Shown here in pieces: positions 8,275 to 16,590 of a stretch of 64,000 nt of DNA. The translations under genes were made by a program, and so were the position numbers. The DNA lies in NCBI RefSeq assembly GCF_017104565.1, contig NZ_JAAGPD010000006.1, forward strand, positions 124,001 to 188,000, written 5' to 3'. Below the pieces are notes generated by a model. It was given only the letters and a program-made list of their open reading frames with translations, made no database searches and was not told where the DNA came from. Position 1 is the stretch's first letter, and each line of letters opens with the position of its first letter. Source of the DNA: Paraburkholderia sp. Tr-20389 (GTDB lineage Bacteria > Pseudomonadota > Gammaproteobacteria > Burkholderiales > Burkholderiaceae).

Positions 8275-8739
8275 ATGACCGACATCCAGCCTGCCTGCTT
8301 CCCCGACGATCTCGATGTCGTTCGCGCGGTCTTCCGCGAATACGCCGACAGTCTCGGCATCGATCTAAGCTTTCAGTCATTCGACGAAGAGCTTGCCGCG
8401 CTGCCCGGCAAATATGCTCCGCCGCGCGGCGCGATTCTGCTCGCACGCAATGATGCTCGCGTGATCGGCAGCGTCGCGCTGCGGCCGTTCGAGCATGACA
8501 TCTGCGAAATGAAGCGCCTTTATGTGCGCCCGGAAGGCCGCGGTCTTCAACTCGGCCGGCGTCTTGCGCAAGCCGTCGTGCGGGCTGCGAAAGACGCCGG
8601 CTACCAGAAAATGCGGCTCGACACGCTGCCGTCGATGCAAGCCGCGCAACGGCTTTATGCGTCGTTGGGCTTCAGGCCTATCTCCGCGTATGTGTTCAAT
8701 CCCGTAGAAGGCACGCAGTTTCTCGAACTCGATCTATGA
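8275..8739 (+). CDS. GNAT family N-acetyltransferase
   Basis: This is a single-domain acetyl-CoA-dependent N-acetyltransferase of 154 residues. The start at 8275 has a GAGG ribosome site a few bases upstream; the frame is open further upstream, but that stretch overlaps the terminator and tssL. The acetyl-CoA binding motif A is visible as EMKRLYVRPEGRGLQLGRRLAQAVV at about residues 75-100, followed by the family block LDTLPSMQAAQRLYASLGFRP. The acceptor substrate cannot be told from sequence. It lies alone between tssL and a convergent binding-protein gene and does not look part of the T6SS. Confidence 0.88.
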   Translation: MTDIQPACFPDDLDVVRAVFREYADSLGIDLSFQSFDEELAALPGKYAPPRGAILLARNDARVIGSVALRPFEHDICEMKRLYVRPEGRGLQLGRRLAQAVVRAAKDAGYQKMRLDTLPSMQAAQRLYASLGFRPISAYVFNPVEGTQFLELDL

Positions 8740-8777
8740 CCGGTTGCCGCGAGCCCGTGCACGAATGAGTCAGGCGA

Positions 8778-9926
8778 TCACGCCCCGCCCCCCACTGTCC
8801 TCACGCTCTTCCACTGTCCCTGCTGCACCTCGAACAGCGTATAAGGCGGCTTGATCAGATCGCCGTACGAATCGAACGTAATCTTGCCCGTCACGCCCGT
8901 CAGCGACACCTTCGACAGGCTCTCGACGATCTTCTGCCGGTCGAGCGAATTCGCGTCGTGAATCGCCTTGATCATCGCGAGCGCGGCATCGTAGGCAAAC
9001 GGCGCGTACAGCTCGACTTCCTGATTGAAGCGCGCCTTATAGCGCTTGCCGAAGTCCTGCGCGGCGGGCAGCTTGTCGAGCGCCGGCCCCGGTTCGAGAT
9101 CCTGCGTACGCTCGCCGGAAGCACCCGCGATCTGCAGGAACGCATTGCTCTTCAATGCGCCCGCACCGAACAGTTGCGCCTGCATGCCGAGCGAGCGCAT
9201 CTGCTTGACCAGCATCGCGCCCTGCTCGTCCAGCCCGCCGAAGAAAATCACATCGACGTTCTTGCTCTTCAACGAAGTGAGAATCGCGCGGAAATCGACG
9301 GCCTTGTCATTGGTGAATTCGCGCGAAACGATGTTGCCGTTCGCCTCCTTCACGCCTTTTTCGAATGCATCGGCGAGACCCTGACCGAACGCCGTGCGGT
9401 CGTCGATGATCCCGATGCGCTTCGCCTTCATCTGCTCGACCACGAAATGCCCGGCCACCACGCCGCCGATACCGTCATGCCCCATCGTGCGAAATACGTT
9501 CTTGAAGCCCTGCTTCGTCAGTTGCGGATTGGTCGAGCCGGGCGTGATCATCGCGACGTTCGCGTTGTGATACACGGCCGAAGCAGGAATGCTGCACCCC
9601 GAGTTGTAATGGCCGATCACACCGACCACACCGTCGTCGACGAGCTTTTGCGCGACCTGGATCGCGACGCGCGGATCGGCCTGATCGTCCTGCACGTCGA
9701 GCACGAACTTCACGGGCTTGCCCGCGATGGTCGGTTGCTTCGCGTTCTCTTCGTCGAGCGCGAGTTGCGCGCCGTATTGCAGATCCTTGCCGACACGCGC
9801 GACGGGGCCCGTCAACGGGCCGACGAAGCCGATCTTGACGGTCTCCGGATCGGCGCCGAATGCGAACGAAGTCTGCGCTGCGAGAGCGCAAACTGCCAAC
9901 CTGAACAGCCATGTACGTCGATTCAT
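8778..9926 (-). CDS. Periplasmic branched-chain amino-acid-type ABC substrate-binding protein (LivJ/LivK-like)
   Basis: The 382-residue protein has a signal peptide ending near AQTSFAFGA and a Leu/Ile/Val-binding-type fold (TVKIGFVGPLTGPVARVGKDLQYGAQLALDE; GVVGVIGHYNSGCSIPASAVYHNANVAMITPGSTNPQLT). Proteins of this family deliver amino acids or related acids to Liv-type ABC permeases. No Liv permease or ATPase gene lies nearby, so it is an orphan and may serve a transporter encoded elsewhere. It is the third gene of a leftward run after an amino-acid permease and a D-amino-acid-dehydrogenase-like gene, with an AGGAG ribosome site and a 91-base gap, so it is probably co-transcribed and shares their substrate class. 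Confidence 0.9.
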   Translation of the reverse strand: MNRRTWLFRLAVCALAAQTSFAFGADPETVKIGFVGPLTGPVARVGKDLQYGAQLALDEENAKQPTIAGKPVKFVLDVQDDQADPRVAIQVAQKLVDDGVVGVIGHYNSGCSIPASAVYHNANVAMITPGSTNPQLTKQGFKNVFRTMGHDGIGGVVAGHFVVEQMKAKRIGIIDDRTAFGQGLADAFEKGVKEANGNIVSREFTNDKAVDFRAILTSLKSKNVDVIFFGGLDEQGAMLVKQMRSLGMQAQLFGAGALKSNAFLQIAGASGERTQDLEPGPALDKLPAAQDFGKRYKARFNQEVELYAPFAYDAALAMIKAIHDANSLDRQKIVESLSKVSLTGVTGKITFDSYGDLIKPPYTLFEVQQGQWKSVRTVGGGA

Positions 9927-10017
9927 GATGCGCTCCTGTCGATAGAAGATGTCGCGCGTTTCGCTTGTCGACTGACCCGATGCGCGACGCGTCGAAGTCG
10001 TCCGTTGAGTAATGCGT

Positions 10018-11250
10018 TCAGAACCGCGTCGCCGCGTAACGCGACAGATCGAGCGGCGGCGCGCGCCGCGCCACCAGGTCCGCGACGATGCGCCCGCTCA
10101 CGCCCGCCAGCGTCAGCCCGAGATGCTGATGGCCGAACGCATAGATCACGCGCTCGCTGGCGCTCGAACGGCCGAGCACGGGCACGCCGTCGGGCAGCGT
10201 GGGCCGGAAGCCAAGCCACGAACTGTCGGGCTGCTGCAACGCGGGTAACGCGCGCCTGGACGAAAACGTCAGCAAATCCAGCAGCGAACGGTTGCGCTCG
10301 TCGCTGAAGCCGCCCAGTTCGACCGTGCCGGCAACACGCACGCCGTCGTCCATCGGCGTCATGTAGAAGCCGCGTTCGGCCCAACCGACCGGCCGCGAGA
10401 TCAGTTGCGTCGCGCCGCGATAGCGCACGTGATAGCCACGCTCGGTGTCGAGCGGCACACGGTCGCCGCATTGCGCCGCGAACTTTGCGGAGCGTGCGCC
10501 CGTCGCGACGATGACGTGATCGAAGCGGCGTTGTACGCCGTCGTCCGTCGTCAGTGTCACGCCTTGTGCTGCAGGGGCAAGCGCATTCACCGCCTTGCGT
10601 TCCATCTCCAGCCCGCGCGCCGCGAGCAATTCATGCAGCGACAGCAGAAAGCCCTGCGGATCGGAGAAGTGCCAGCTGTCGCTAAACAGCACGCCGCGCT
10701 CGAAGATCGGTGCAAGCGATGGCTCGAGTGCGCGCACATCGGCGCCGGAGAGCACGTCGAACGACACCCCGAGTTGCTCGCGCAGATTCAGCGAAGCACG
10801 CGACGCATCGAACGACGCGCCGCTCGAGTACAGATACAAACATTCGCGCTGCCGCACGTACTTCGCAAGCTCGGGTTCTTCGAGCAGCGGCGCATAACCG
10901 GCCTGGGCCTGCGTGAGCAGCGCGGCGAGCGCGCCGGCGCTCGCTTCATAACGGCGCCGCGTCGAGCTGATCATGAAGCGCGCGAGCCAGGGCAACACGT
11001 GCGGCAGATAGCTCCAGCGCAAGCGGAACGGACTCTCGCTCGACAGCAGAAACCGCGGCAGATCGCGAAACACGGAAGGGTTGTTCACGGGAATGCAGCC
11101 ATACGGCGCGAACGTGCCCGCGTTACCGAACGACGCGCCCTGCGCGACGCCGGACGGATCGAACAGCGTCACGCGATGCCCGTCGCGCATCAGCCAGCCG
11201 GCGCTCGCAAGCCCGATGAATCCCGCGCCGACAATGCCGATCTCTGCCAT
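10018..11250 (-). CDS. FAD-dependent D-amino-acid dehydrogenase-like oxidoreductase (DadA family)
   Basis: This 410-residue DAO-family flavoprotein would oxidise an amino acid, probably a D-isomer, and pass electrons to the respiratory chain. The FAD dinucleotide-binding motif is at the N terminus (IGIVGAGFIGLASAGWLM), the second FAD motif appears as HVIVATGARSAKFA, and the C terminus carries the GHQHLGLTLAGVSGRIVADLV block typical of DadA. The ATG at 11250 overlaps the permease stop as TGATG, with GGGAGAG upstream; a TTG one codon earlier is less likely. Substrate specificity is not readable. Operon context (amino-acid permease, MocR regulator) supports amino-acid catabolism. Confidence 0.88.
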   Translation of the reverse strand: MAEIGIVGAGFIGLASAGWLMRDGHRVTLFDPSGVAQGASFGNAGTFAPYGCIPVNNPSVFRDLPRFLLSSESPFRLRWSYLPHVLPWLARFMISSTRRRYEASAGALAALLTQAQAGYAPLLEEPELAKYVRQRECLYLYSSGASFDASRASLNLREQLGVSFDVLSGADVRALEPSLAPIFERGVLFSDSWHFSDPQGFLLSLHELLAARGLEMERKAVNALAPAAQGVTLTTDDGVQRRFDHVIVATGARSAKFAAQCGDRVPLDTERGYHVRYRGATQLISRPVGWAERGFYMTPMDDGVRVAGTVELGGFSDERNRSLLDLLTFSSRRALPALQQPDSSWLGFRPTLPDGVPVLGRSSASERVIYAFGHQHLGLTLAGVSGRIVADLVARRAPPLDLSRYAATRF

Positions 11251-12701
11251 CAACGCTCTCCCGACAATGCGCGCCCGTCGGCGGCGTCGAGATAACCGGT
11301 GCGGGTGCCTTCATCGGCACTGCTCCGTCTCGCCGCAAGCAGCCATGCCGCTGACGCCACCGCGAGACTCGCGACGCTCGCCATCAGTTGCGGACGCAGT
11401 TCGGCATCCATGCCCATCGCCAGCAACACACCGACGATTGCCGCGACCACGGCATACGAAAGCCACGGAAACAGCCACATCGGCAGTTCGAGCGGCACGC
11501 CCTTCGCCGTGAGACGCCGGCGGATGCGAATTTGCGCGAGCGCGGTCGCGAGGTAGACGAACAGCATCACCGCACCCGACGCGTTCACGAGGAACAGAAA
11601 CACGCCCTGCGGCGACACGATGGCCGCGACGATCGCCACGTAGCCGACCACGCTGCTCAGCAGCACGGCGAGACGCGGCACGCGCGACGGCGTGAGGCGC
11701 AGCAGCGCGCGCGGCGCATCGCCACGGCCCGCGAGACGGAACAGGATGCGCGATGACACATACAGCCCGGAATTCAACGCCGACAGCACCGCGACGAGCA
11801 CGATGGCATTCATGATGTCGGCGGAACCCGGCACGCGCATCGTTTCAAGCGCGGCGACGAACGGCGAGTGGCCCGTCACGATGCTCGTCCACGGCACGAT
11901 GCACGCAATCAGGAACATCGAGCCGACGTAGAACGTGATCACCCGCAGGATCACCGAGCGCGTCATCGCCGCGACGCTCTTCGCAGGATTGTCCGATTCG
12001 GCGGCGGCGATCGTCGCTATTTCGGCGCCGCCCACCGCGAAGATCACAGTCGGCACGGCCGCGAACACCGACATCGTGCCGAACGGCAGGAAGCCCTTCG
12101 ACGCCGTCAGATTGCTCCACGCGCCATGCGTATGGCCAAGCCCGAATACCCAGGCCGCGCCGATCACGATGAACACGATGATGGCCGCGACCTTGATCGA
12201 CGCGAACCAGAACTCGAACTCGCCATACGACTTCACCGACATCAGATTGATGAACGTCATCACCGACAGCAGCACCAGCCCGATCATCCACACGGGCGCC
12301 GGTATCCAGCGCTGCAGGATCGCGGCGCCCGCGACGGCTTCCACGGCGACGACGATCACCCAGAAGTACCAGTAGAGCCAGCCGCTCGTGAAGCCCGCCC
12401 AGTCGCCGAGACCGATGCGCGCGTATTCGGTGAACGAGCCGATGCCCGGCACGGCGAGCGCCATTTCGCCGAGCATGCGCATCACCAGCAACACGACGAT
12501 GCCCGCGACCAGATACGACAGGCACGCAGCCGGCCCGACCGTGCTGAGCGTCGCGCTACTGCCCACGAAAAGACCCGCGCCGATGATGCCGCCGAGCGAA
12601 ATCATCGTGACGTGCCGCTGTCGCAATGCCACGCCCAGACGGGGCGTCGCGCTCTGTTGACCGTCGCCTGCCGGACGACCGTGTGTGCTGCTTTCTGTCA
12701 T
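11250..12701 (-). CDS. APC-superfamily amino-acid permease
   Basis: This is a secondary transporter of about 483 residues with roughly twelve membrane helices, in the amino-acid transporter group of the APC superfamily. The start was set at 12701, with AAGGAG seven bases upstream; the open frame runs further back into the regulatory region and was not used. The family signature follows the N-terminal tail (VTMISLGGIIGAGLFVGSS), and the GIGSFTEYARIGLGDWAGFTSGWLYWYFW block is typical of GabP/ProY/AnsP-like permeases. It heads the leftward operon with the DadA-like and LivK-like genes and is divergent from the MocR regulator, which probably controls it. Confidence 0.92.
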   Translation of the reverse strand: MTESSTHGRPAGDGQQSATPRLGVALRQRHVTMISLGGIIGAGLFVGSSATLSTVGPAACLSYLVAGIVVLLVMRMLGEMALAVPGIGSFTEYARIGLGDWAGFTSGWLYWYFWVIVVAVEAVAGAAILQRWIPAPVWMIGLVLLSVMTFINLMSVKSYGEFEFWFASIKVAAIIVFIVIGAAWVFGLGHTHGAWSNLTASKGFLPFGTMSVFAAVPTVIFAVGGAEIATIAAAESDNPAKSVAAMTRSVILRVITFYVGSMFLIACIVPWTSIVTGHSPFVAALETMRVPGSADIMNAIVLVAVLSALNSGLYVSSRILFRLAGRGDAPRALLRLTPSRVPRLAVLLSSVVGYVAIVAAIVSPQGVFLFLVNASGAVMLFVYLATALAQIRIRRRLTAKGVPLELPMWLFPWLSYAVVAAIVGVLLAMGMDAELRPQLMASVASLAVASAAWLLAARRSSADEGTRTGYLDAADGRALSGER

Positions 12702-12763
12702 GCGAAATCTCCTTCCCGCTCGATCCTTCGATTCAAGACCACACAAAACCTGATTCAAAGAAT

Positions 12764-12784
12764 CACACAACATATTTTTGTGTG
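12764..12784. promoter_or_regulatory. Inverted repeat, candidate operator in the permease/mocR divergent region
   Basis: CACACAA (12764-12770) and TTGTGTG (12778-12784) are perfect inverted arms around a 7-base spacer. The site lies 63 bases upstream of the permease start. Regulator binding is inferred from the position between a MocR gene and its likely target. Confidence 0.45.
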
Positions 12785-12793
12785 CAATTAAAA

Positions 12794-12808
12794 ACCACAT
12801 TGTGTGGT
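12794..12808. promoter_or_regulatory. Palindrome, candidate operator
   Basis: ACCACA-TTG-TGTGGT forms a 15-base palindrome with perfect six-base arms. It lies ten bases from the preceding inverted repeat and shares its CACA/TGTG core, so the two may be paired half-sites for one regulator. Confidence 0.45.
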
Positions 12809-12914
12809 CCAGGATTTTCCCTGGCGCAGTTGGGCGCGCTCCTTGCCGGGCTTGAAAAGCATGGCGCGAACAAGGATCTGGTATAAAATCCGGCGAACTG
12901 GCACAAACAGGCAG

Positions 12915-12930
12915 ACAAAACCTGTTTTGT
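12915..12930. promoter_or_regulatory. Palindrome just upstream of the mocR gene, candidate autoregulatory operator
   Basis: ACAAAAC-CT-GTTTTGT (12915-12930) has perfect 7-base arms and ends 19 bases before the regulator ATG. The motif ACAAAAC recurs nearby (near 12742 and 12963). The position over the likely transcript start fits autorepression, as is common for GntR/MocR regulators. Confidence 0.45.
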
Positions 12931-12949
12931 ATGGAGACAGGGCAAGACA

Positions 12950-14392
12950 ATGGCTTCCAGCAGACACAAAACGGCACACAGCAATGGCACCGCCACCGAG
13001 GCGGACCAGACAAACAGCGGTGCCGTCCAGACAAAACGCGCGACCTATATCGAGGTCTCGGCGTCGATCGAGGACGAGATTCGCGGTGGTGTCTATCCGC
13101 CGGGCAGCCGGTTGCCGCCGCAGCGCCAACTCGCGACCGAACTCGGTATCAATGTGTCGACGGTGTCGCGTGCATACAAGGAATTGCAGCTGCGCGGCCT
13201 CGTGATCGGCAGCAAGCGGCGCGGCTCGCTCGTGACGGGCGGCGCGATGCCGCGTGTCGAAACGGCGAGCGCGGCCAACGCTGCGCCGGGCGGCGCCATC
13301 GATCTGACCGTCAACCGCCCTGCGACGGGCGAGTTCCTGTCGTGCCTGGCCACGACGCTCGCCGATCTGCCACGCGATCCGCGCTATGCCCAGCTACAGG
13401 AATATCAGCCGCCGCAAGGCCCTGACTGGGCGCGCGCGGCGGGTGCGAAGTGGATGGCCGCGTCCGGCTTCACGCCTTCGCTGGAGCATCTGGTCGTGAC
13501 CAGCGGCGCGCAGCACGGTCTGTATGCCGTGCTCAACAGCCTGATCGGCACGGACGGCGTGATCATCGCGGACCGGCTCACGTACTACGGCCTCAAAGCG
13601 CTCGCGCCCGTGTTCCAGTTCGAGATCGTCAGCGTGCCGAGCGACCGCGACGGCCTCGTCACCGATGAAGTCGAACGCATCTGCAGCCGCGTGCCCGTCA
13701 AGGCGATCTTCACGGTGCCGAATCTGCAGAACCCGACCGTGACGACGATGAGTCTCGAACGGCGCGTCGCGCTTGTCGATATCGCGCGTCGCTATAGCGT
13801 GGCCATCATCGAAGACGACGTGTATGGTCCGCTCGTTTCGCAACGCCTGCCGACGCTTGCGAGTCTCTGTCCCGAGCTGACGTACCACATCGCCGCGACG
13901 TCGAAGATTCTCGCGCCCGGATTGCGCCTGGGCTATCTGCTGAGCCCGCCCGAACGCTCCGCGCTCGCCGCCGAAGCCGTGCGCACGACCGCATGGATGC
14001 CAGCGCCGATGTCGATGCTCATCGCGACGATGTGGATCGACGACGGCACCGCGCGCCGCATCATGGACGCGCAATTGGCCGAGATTCGTGTGCGGCACGA
14101 TCTCGCGCGGCAGATTCTTCCTCAGGAATGGCTCGAGTCCGATCCGGCGTGCATGTTCGTCTGGCTCAAACTGCCGCCGCCATGGCGCGCCGACGATTTC
14201 GCGGCGAATGCCAAAGCGCGCGGTGTGGTGGTGATGCCTTCGTCGGCGTTCGCTGTCGATCGCGCGGAGGTCGAGCACGGCGTGCGGATCAATCTCGCGT
14301 GTGCGTCATCGCGCGAGCAACTGGTCAGCGCGTTGCAGACGCTCGCACACGCATTGCGCGATCGTCCGCGTGCGCTGTTCGGTACGATTTGA
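12950..14392 (+). CDS. MocR-family transcriptional regulator (GntR HTH fused to aminotransferase-like domain)
   Basis: The 480-residue protein has an N-terminal Asn/Thr/Gln-rich tail, a GntR-type winged helix at about residues 32-95 (YIEVSASIEDEIRGGVYPPGSRLPPQRQLATELGINVSTVSRAYKEL), and a class-I aminotransferase-like domain from about 115 to the end. A probable pyridoxal-phosphate lysine lies in AATSKILAPGLRLGYL, and other fold-type I marks are visible (EDDVYGPL, VPNLQNPTV). MocR proteins bind PLP with an amino compound and switch the divergent operon. Here the divergent operon encodes an amino-acid permease and a D-amino-acid-dehydrogenase-like enzyme, so an amino acid is the probable signal. 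Confidence 0.93.
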   Translation: MASSRHKTAHSNGTATEADQTNSGAVQTKRATYIEVSASIEDEIRGGVYPPGSRLPPQRQLATELGINVSTVSRAYKELQLRGLVIGSKRRGSLVTGGAMPRVETASAANAAPGGAIDLTVNRPATGEFLSCLATTLADLPRDPRYAQLQEYQPPQGPDWARAAGAKWMAASGFTPSLEHLVVTSGAQHGLYAVLNSLIGTDGVIIADRLTYYGLKALAPVFQFEIVSVPSDRDGLVTDEVERICSRVPVKAIFTVPNLQNPTVTTMSLERRVALVDIARRYSVAIIEDDVYGPLVSQRLPTLASLCPELTYHIAATSKILAPGLRLGYLLSPPERSALAAEAVRTTAWMPAPMSMLIATMWIDDGTARRIMDAQLAEIRVRHDLARQILPQEWLESDPACMFVWLKLPPPWRADDFAANAKARGVVVMPSSAFAVDRAEVEHGVRINLACASSREQLVSALQTLAHALRDRPRALFGTI

Positions 14393-14410
14393 GTTGCGCG
14401 AACGGCGCGC

Positions 14411-15490
14411 CTATACGCTGCCGTTTTCGACCACGCGCCCTTCCGCGCGCCATCGCAACATGCCGCCAGCAAGATTCGCGACCTCCTCGAAACCCGCCTG
14501 GCGAAGAATCACCGTCGCCTGAGCCGAGCGGCCGCCCGCGCGGCAAACCGTGACGATGGGCCGCTCCTTGCCGAGTTCCGCCACGCGTTTTGCGAGGTTG
14601 CCAAGCGAGATCAGCTTCGCTTCAGGAATGCGCCCAAGCGGACCTGCGTATTCGTCGGGTTCGCGCACGTCGACGATCTGCACCGCCTGCAGATGCTCTT
14701 CGAGCCATTGCGGATGAATTTCCCAGATGCCCGCGAAGGTGTACGTGAGGGGTGCCCATTCGGGGAGCGGCTTTTGCGACGGATCGCTTGCCGCAACGCC
14801 GCACTTCATGTTCGCGGGAACGGCCACGTCGATCTGCCGCGGATGCGGGAGCCCGAGATTCGTCATATAGCCGGCGAAATCCTCTTCGCACAGTTCGCCG
14901 CCAAGCCGTGGATTGAAGCGCCGCTCTTCGTCGACGCTCGTGACGGTGAGGCCGCGATAATCGTGCGCCGGATACAGCAGACAGGTTTCGGGCAACGAGA
15001 AAAGCTGCTCGTGCACCGCATGGAATAACGCGTGCGGGTCGCCGCTCTGAAAGTCGGTGCGCCCTGTGCCGCGAATCAGCAGACAGTCGCCCGTGAAGGC
15101 CATCGACTCGTCATCGAGCACGAGACTGATGCAGCCATTCGTATGACCTGGCGTTGCGCGCACTTGCAGATGACGCGCGCCGAATGCGATCGTATCGCCG
15201 TGACTGACGTAACGGTCCGCGCCTTCCGCGCCGCTCGCCGCCGAGATCGCAATTTTGCTGTCAGTACGCTTCTTCAGCAGCCACGCGCCCGTCACATGAT
15301 CGGCGTGGACGTGCGTGTCGATCGTATAGAGCAGACGAAGACGCAGTTCTTCGAGCAGAGCGGCATCGCGGCGCGCCTGCTCGAACACCGGGTCGATGAG
15401 CACCGCTTCGCGCGTGTCGCTGTCCGCGAGCAGATAAGTATAAGTAGACGATTGCTGGTCGAATAGCTGGCGGAAGATCAGCACGCTCAC
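14411..15490 (-). CDS. Fused persulfide dioxygenase-rhodanese (PRF type)
   Basis: An ETHE1-like metallo-beta-lactamase-fold dioxygenase is joined to a rhodanese domain; such enzymes oxidise glutathione persulfide to sulfite and can exchange sulfane sulfur with thiosulfate. The iron-site motif THVHADH gives H60, H62, D64 and H65, with H116 (PGHTNG) and D135 (AFTGDC) as further ligands. The rhodanese domain covers about residues 262-355, with active-site loop CRAGGRS starting at C316. The start is GTG at 15490. Fusions of this kind were characterised from Burkholderia phytofirmans, which supports the host assignment. It is convergent with the MocR gene and lies downstream of a peroxiredoxin gene. 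Confidence 0.93.
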   Translation of the reverse strand: MSVLIFRQLFDQQSSTYTYLLADSDTREAVLIDPVFEQARRDAALLEELRLRLLYTIDTHVHADHVTGAWLLKKRTDSKIAISAASGAEGADRYVSHGDTIAFGARHLQVRATPGHTNGCISLVLDDESMAFTGDCLLIRGTGRTDFQSGDPHALFHAVHEQLFSLPETCLLYPAHDYRGLTVTSVDEERRFNPRLGGELCEEDFAGYMTNLGLPHPRQIDVAVPANMKCGVAASDPSQKPLPEWAPLTYTFAGIWEIHPQWLEEHLQAVQIVDVREPDEYAGPLGRIPEAKLISLGNLAKRVAELGKERPIVTVCRAGGRSAQATVILRQAGFEEVANLAGGMLRWRAEGRVVENGSV

Positions 15491-15575
15491 GATCTCTCAA
15501 GGTGTGTATCGGACTGACACTCCGCCGGTGCGCGCCGTGCTTCTACTCTGCGCGCGCCGGCTGGGAGTCGCGGAC

Positions 15576-16229
15576 TTACTTCGGTTGCTGAACGTAGCGC
15601 AGATACGGCTTCAACGTCTTGAAGCCCTGCGGATACTTTTCCTTCGCGGCGTCGTCGGATACGGAAGTCGGAATGATCACGTCGTCGCCCGGCTTCCAGT
15701 TCACGGGCGTCGCGACGGTATGCTTCGCGTTCAGTTGCAGCGAATCCAGCAAACGCAGCACTTCATCGAAATTGCGGCCCGAACTCATCGGATAGACGAG
15801 CATGGCTTTGACCTTCTTGTCCGGCCCAATCAGGAACACCGATCGCACCGTCGCGTTGTCGACTGCCGTACGCGGGCCGCCGCTCGCTTCGGGGTGAATC
15901 ATGTCGTAGAGCTTCGCGACATTGAGATCGTGGTCGCCGATCATCGGATAGTTGATCGCATTGCCCTGCGTTTCCTCGATGTCCTTCACCCACTTCTGGT
16001 GATCGCTGACAGGGTCGATGCTGAGCCCGATGATCTTCGTATTGCGCTTGTCGAACTCCGGCTTGAGTCCCGCCATATAACCCAGTTCGGTTGTGCAGAC
16101 GGGTGTGAAGTCTTTCGGATGCGAGAACAGAATGGCCCAACTGTCGCCGATCCATTCGTGAAAACGAATCGTGCCTTCCGTGGTCTCCGCCGTGAAATCG
16201 GGCGCTACTTCTCCTAGTCGAATCGACAT
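15576..16229 (-). CDS. 1-Cys peroxiredoxin (Prx6-type)
   Basis: This 217-residue thiol peroxidase reduces hydrogen peroxide and alkyl peroxides in the cytoplasm. The peroxidatic cysteine is C45 in the Prx6-type motif FTPVCTTELG, with the preceding SHPKD segment. The protein is long (Prx6 class) and has no clear resolving cysteine. An ATG two codons upstream (16235) directly abuts the AAGGAGG ribosome site, whereas the ATG at 16229 has six bases of spacing, so the latter is chosen. It lies 85 bases before the persulfide dioxygenase-rhodanese gene on the same strand, so both may respond to oxidative or sulfide stress. Confidence 0.93.
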   Translation of the reverse strand: MSIRLGEVAPDFTAETTEGTIRFHEWIGDSWAILFSHPKDFTPVCTTELGYMAGLKPEFDKRNTKIIGLSIDPVSDHQKWVKDIEETQGNAINYPMIGDHDLNVAKLYDMIHPEASGGPRTAVDNATVRSVFLIGPDKKVKAMLVYPMSSGRNFDEVLRLLDSLQLNAKHTVATPVNWKPGDDVIIPTSVSDDAAKEKYPQGFKTLKPYLRYVQQPK

Positions 16230-16558
16230 CTTCATCCTCCTTGGTGAAAGGTGCGAACAGATGCGTCGGGGTGTCGCCCCCGGTCCGCGTGACAGACGCT
16301 GACGGGTCGACCCGAATCAGAACAGTATAGAGATGTTATGACGTTTGGCCGTCAGTCGCGATACGGCACCATAGCAAGCGAAAGACGCGCAGAACGCTTT
16401 GCGCGAAAGCTCCCGATCGGCATCGATGCGATACGAGCCGGGTGGCAGTCGGTAACTTTTATAGCCTAGAACAAATTACAGCGTTCGTGCGCGCTTTGTA
16501 TGCGCGTATTTTATTTGGTGCCGATCTGTTGGTTGCAGCACAGACAGATGTGTCACTG

Positions 16559-16583
16559 CGGCGGCGCGCATGACGCGCCGCCG
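16559..16583 (-). terminator. Terminator-like hairpin after the importer/oxidase operon
   Basis: CGGCGGCGCG (16559-16568) and CGCGCCGCCG (16574-16583) form a perfect 10-base stem with a 5-base loop, 7 bases beyond the stop of the binding-protein gene. No U-run follows. The rest of the gap 16230-16558 holds the peroxiredoxin promoter region, in which I see no clear boxes. Confidence 0.55.
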
Positions 16584-16590
16584 TGCCGCG

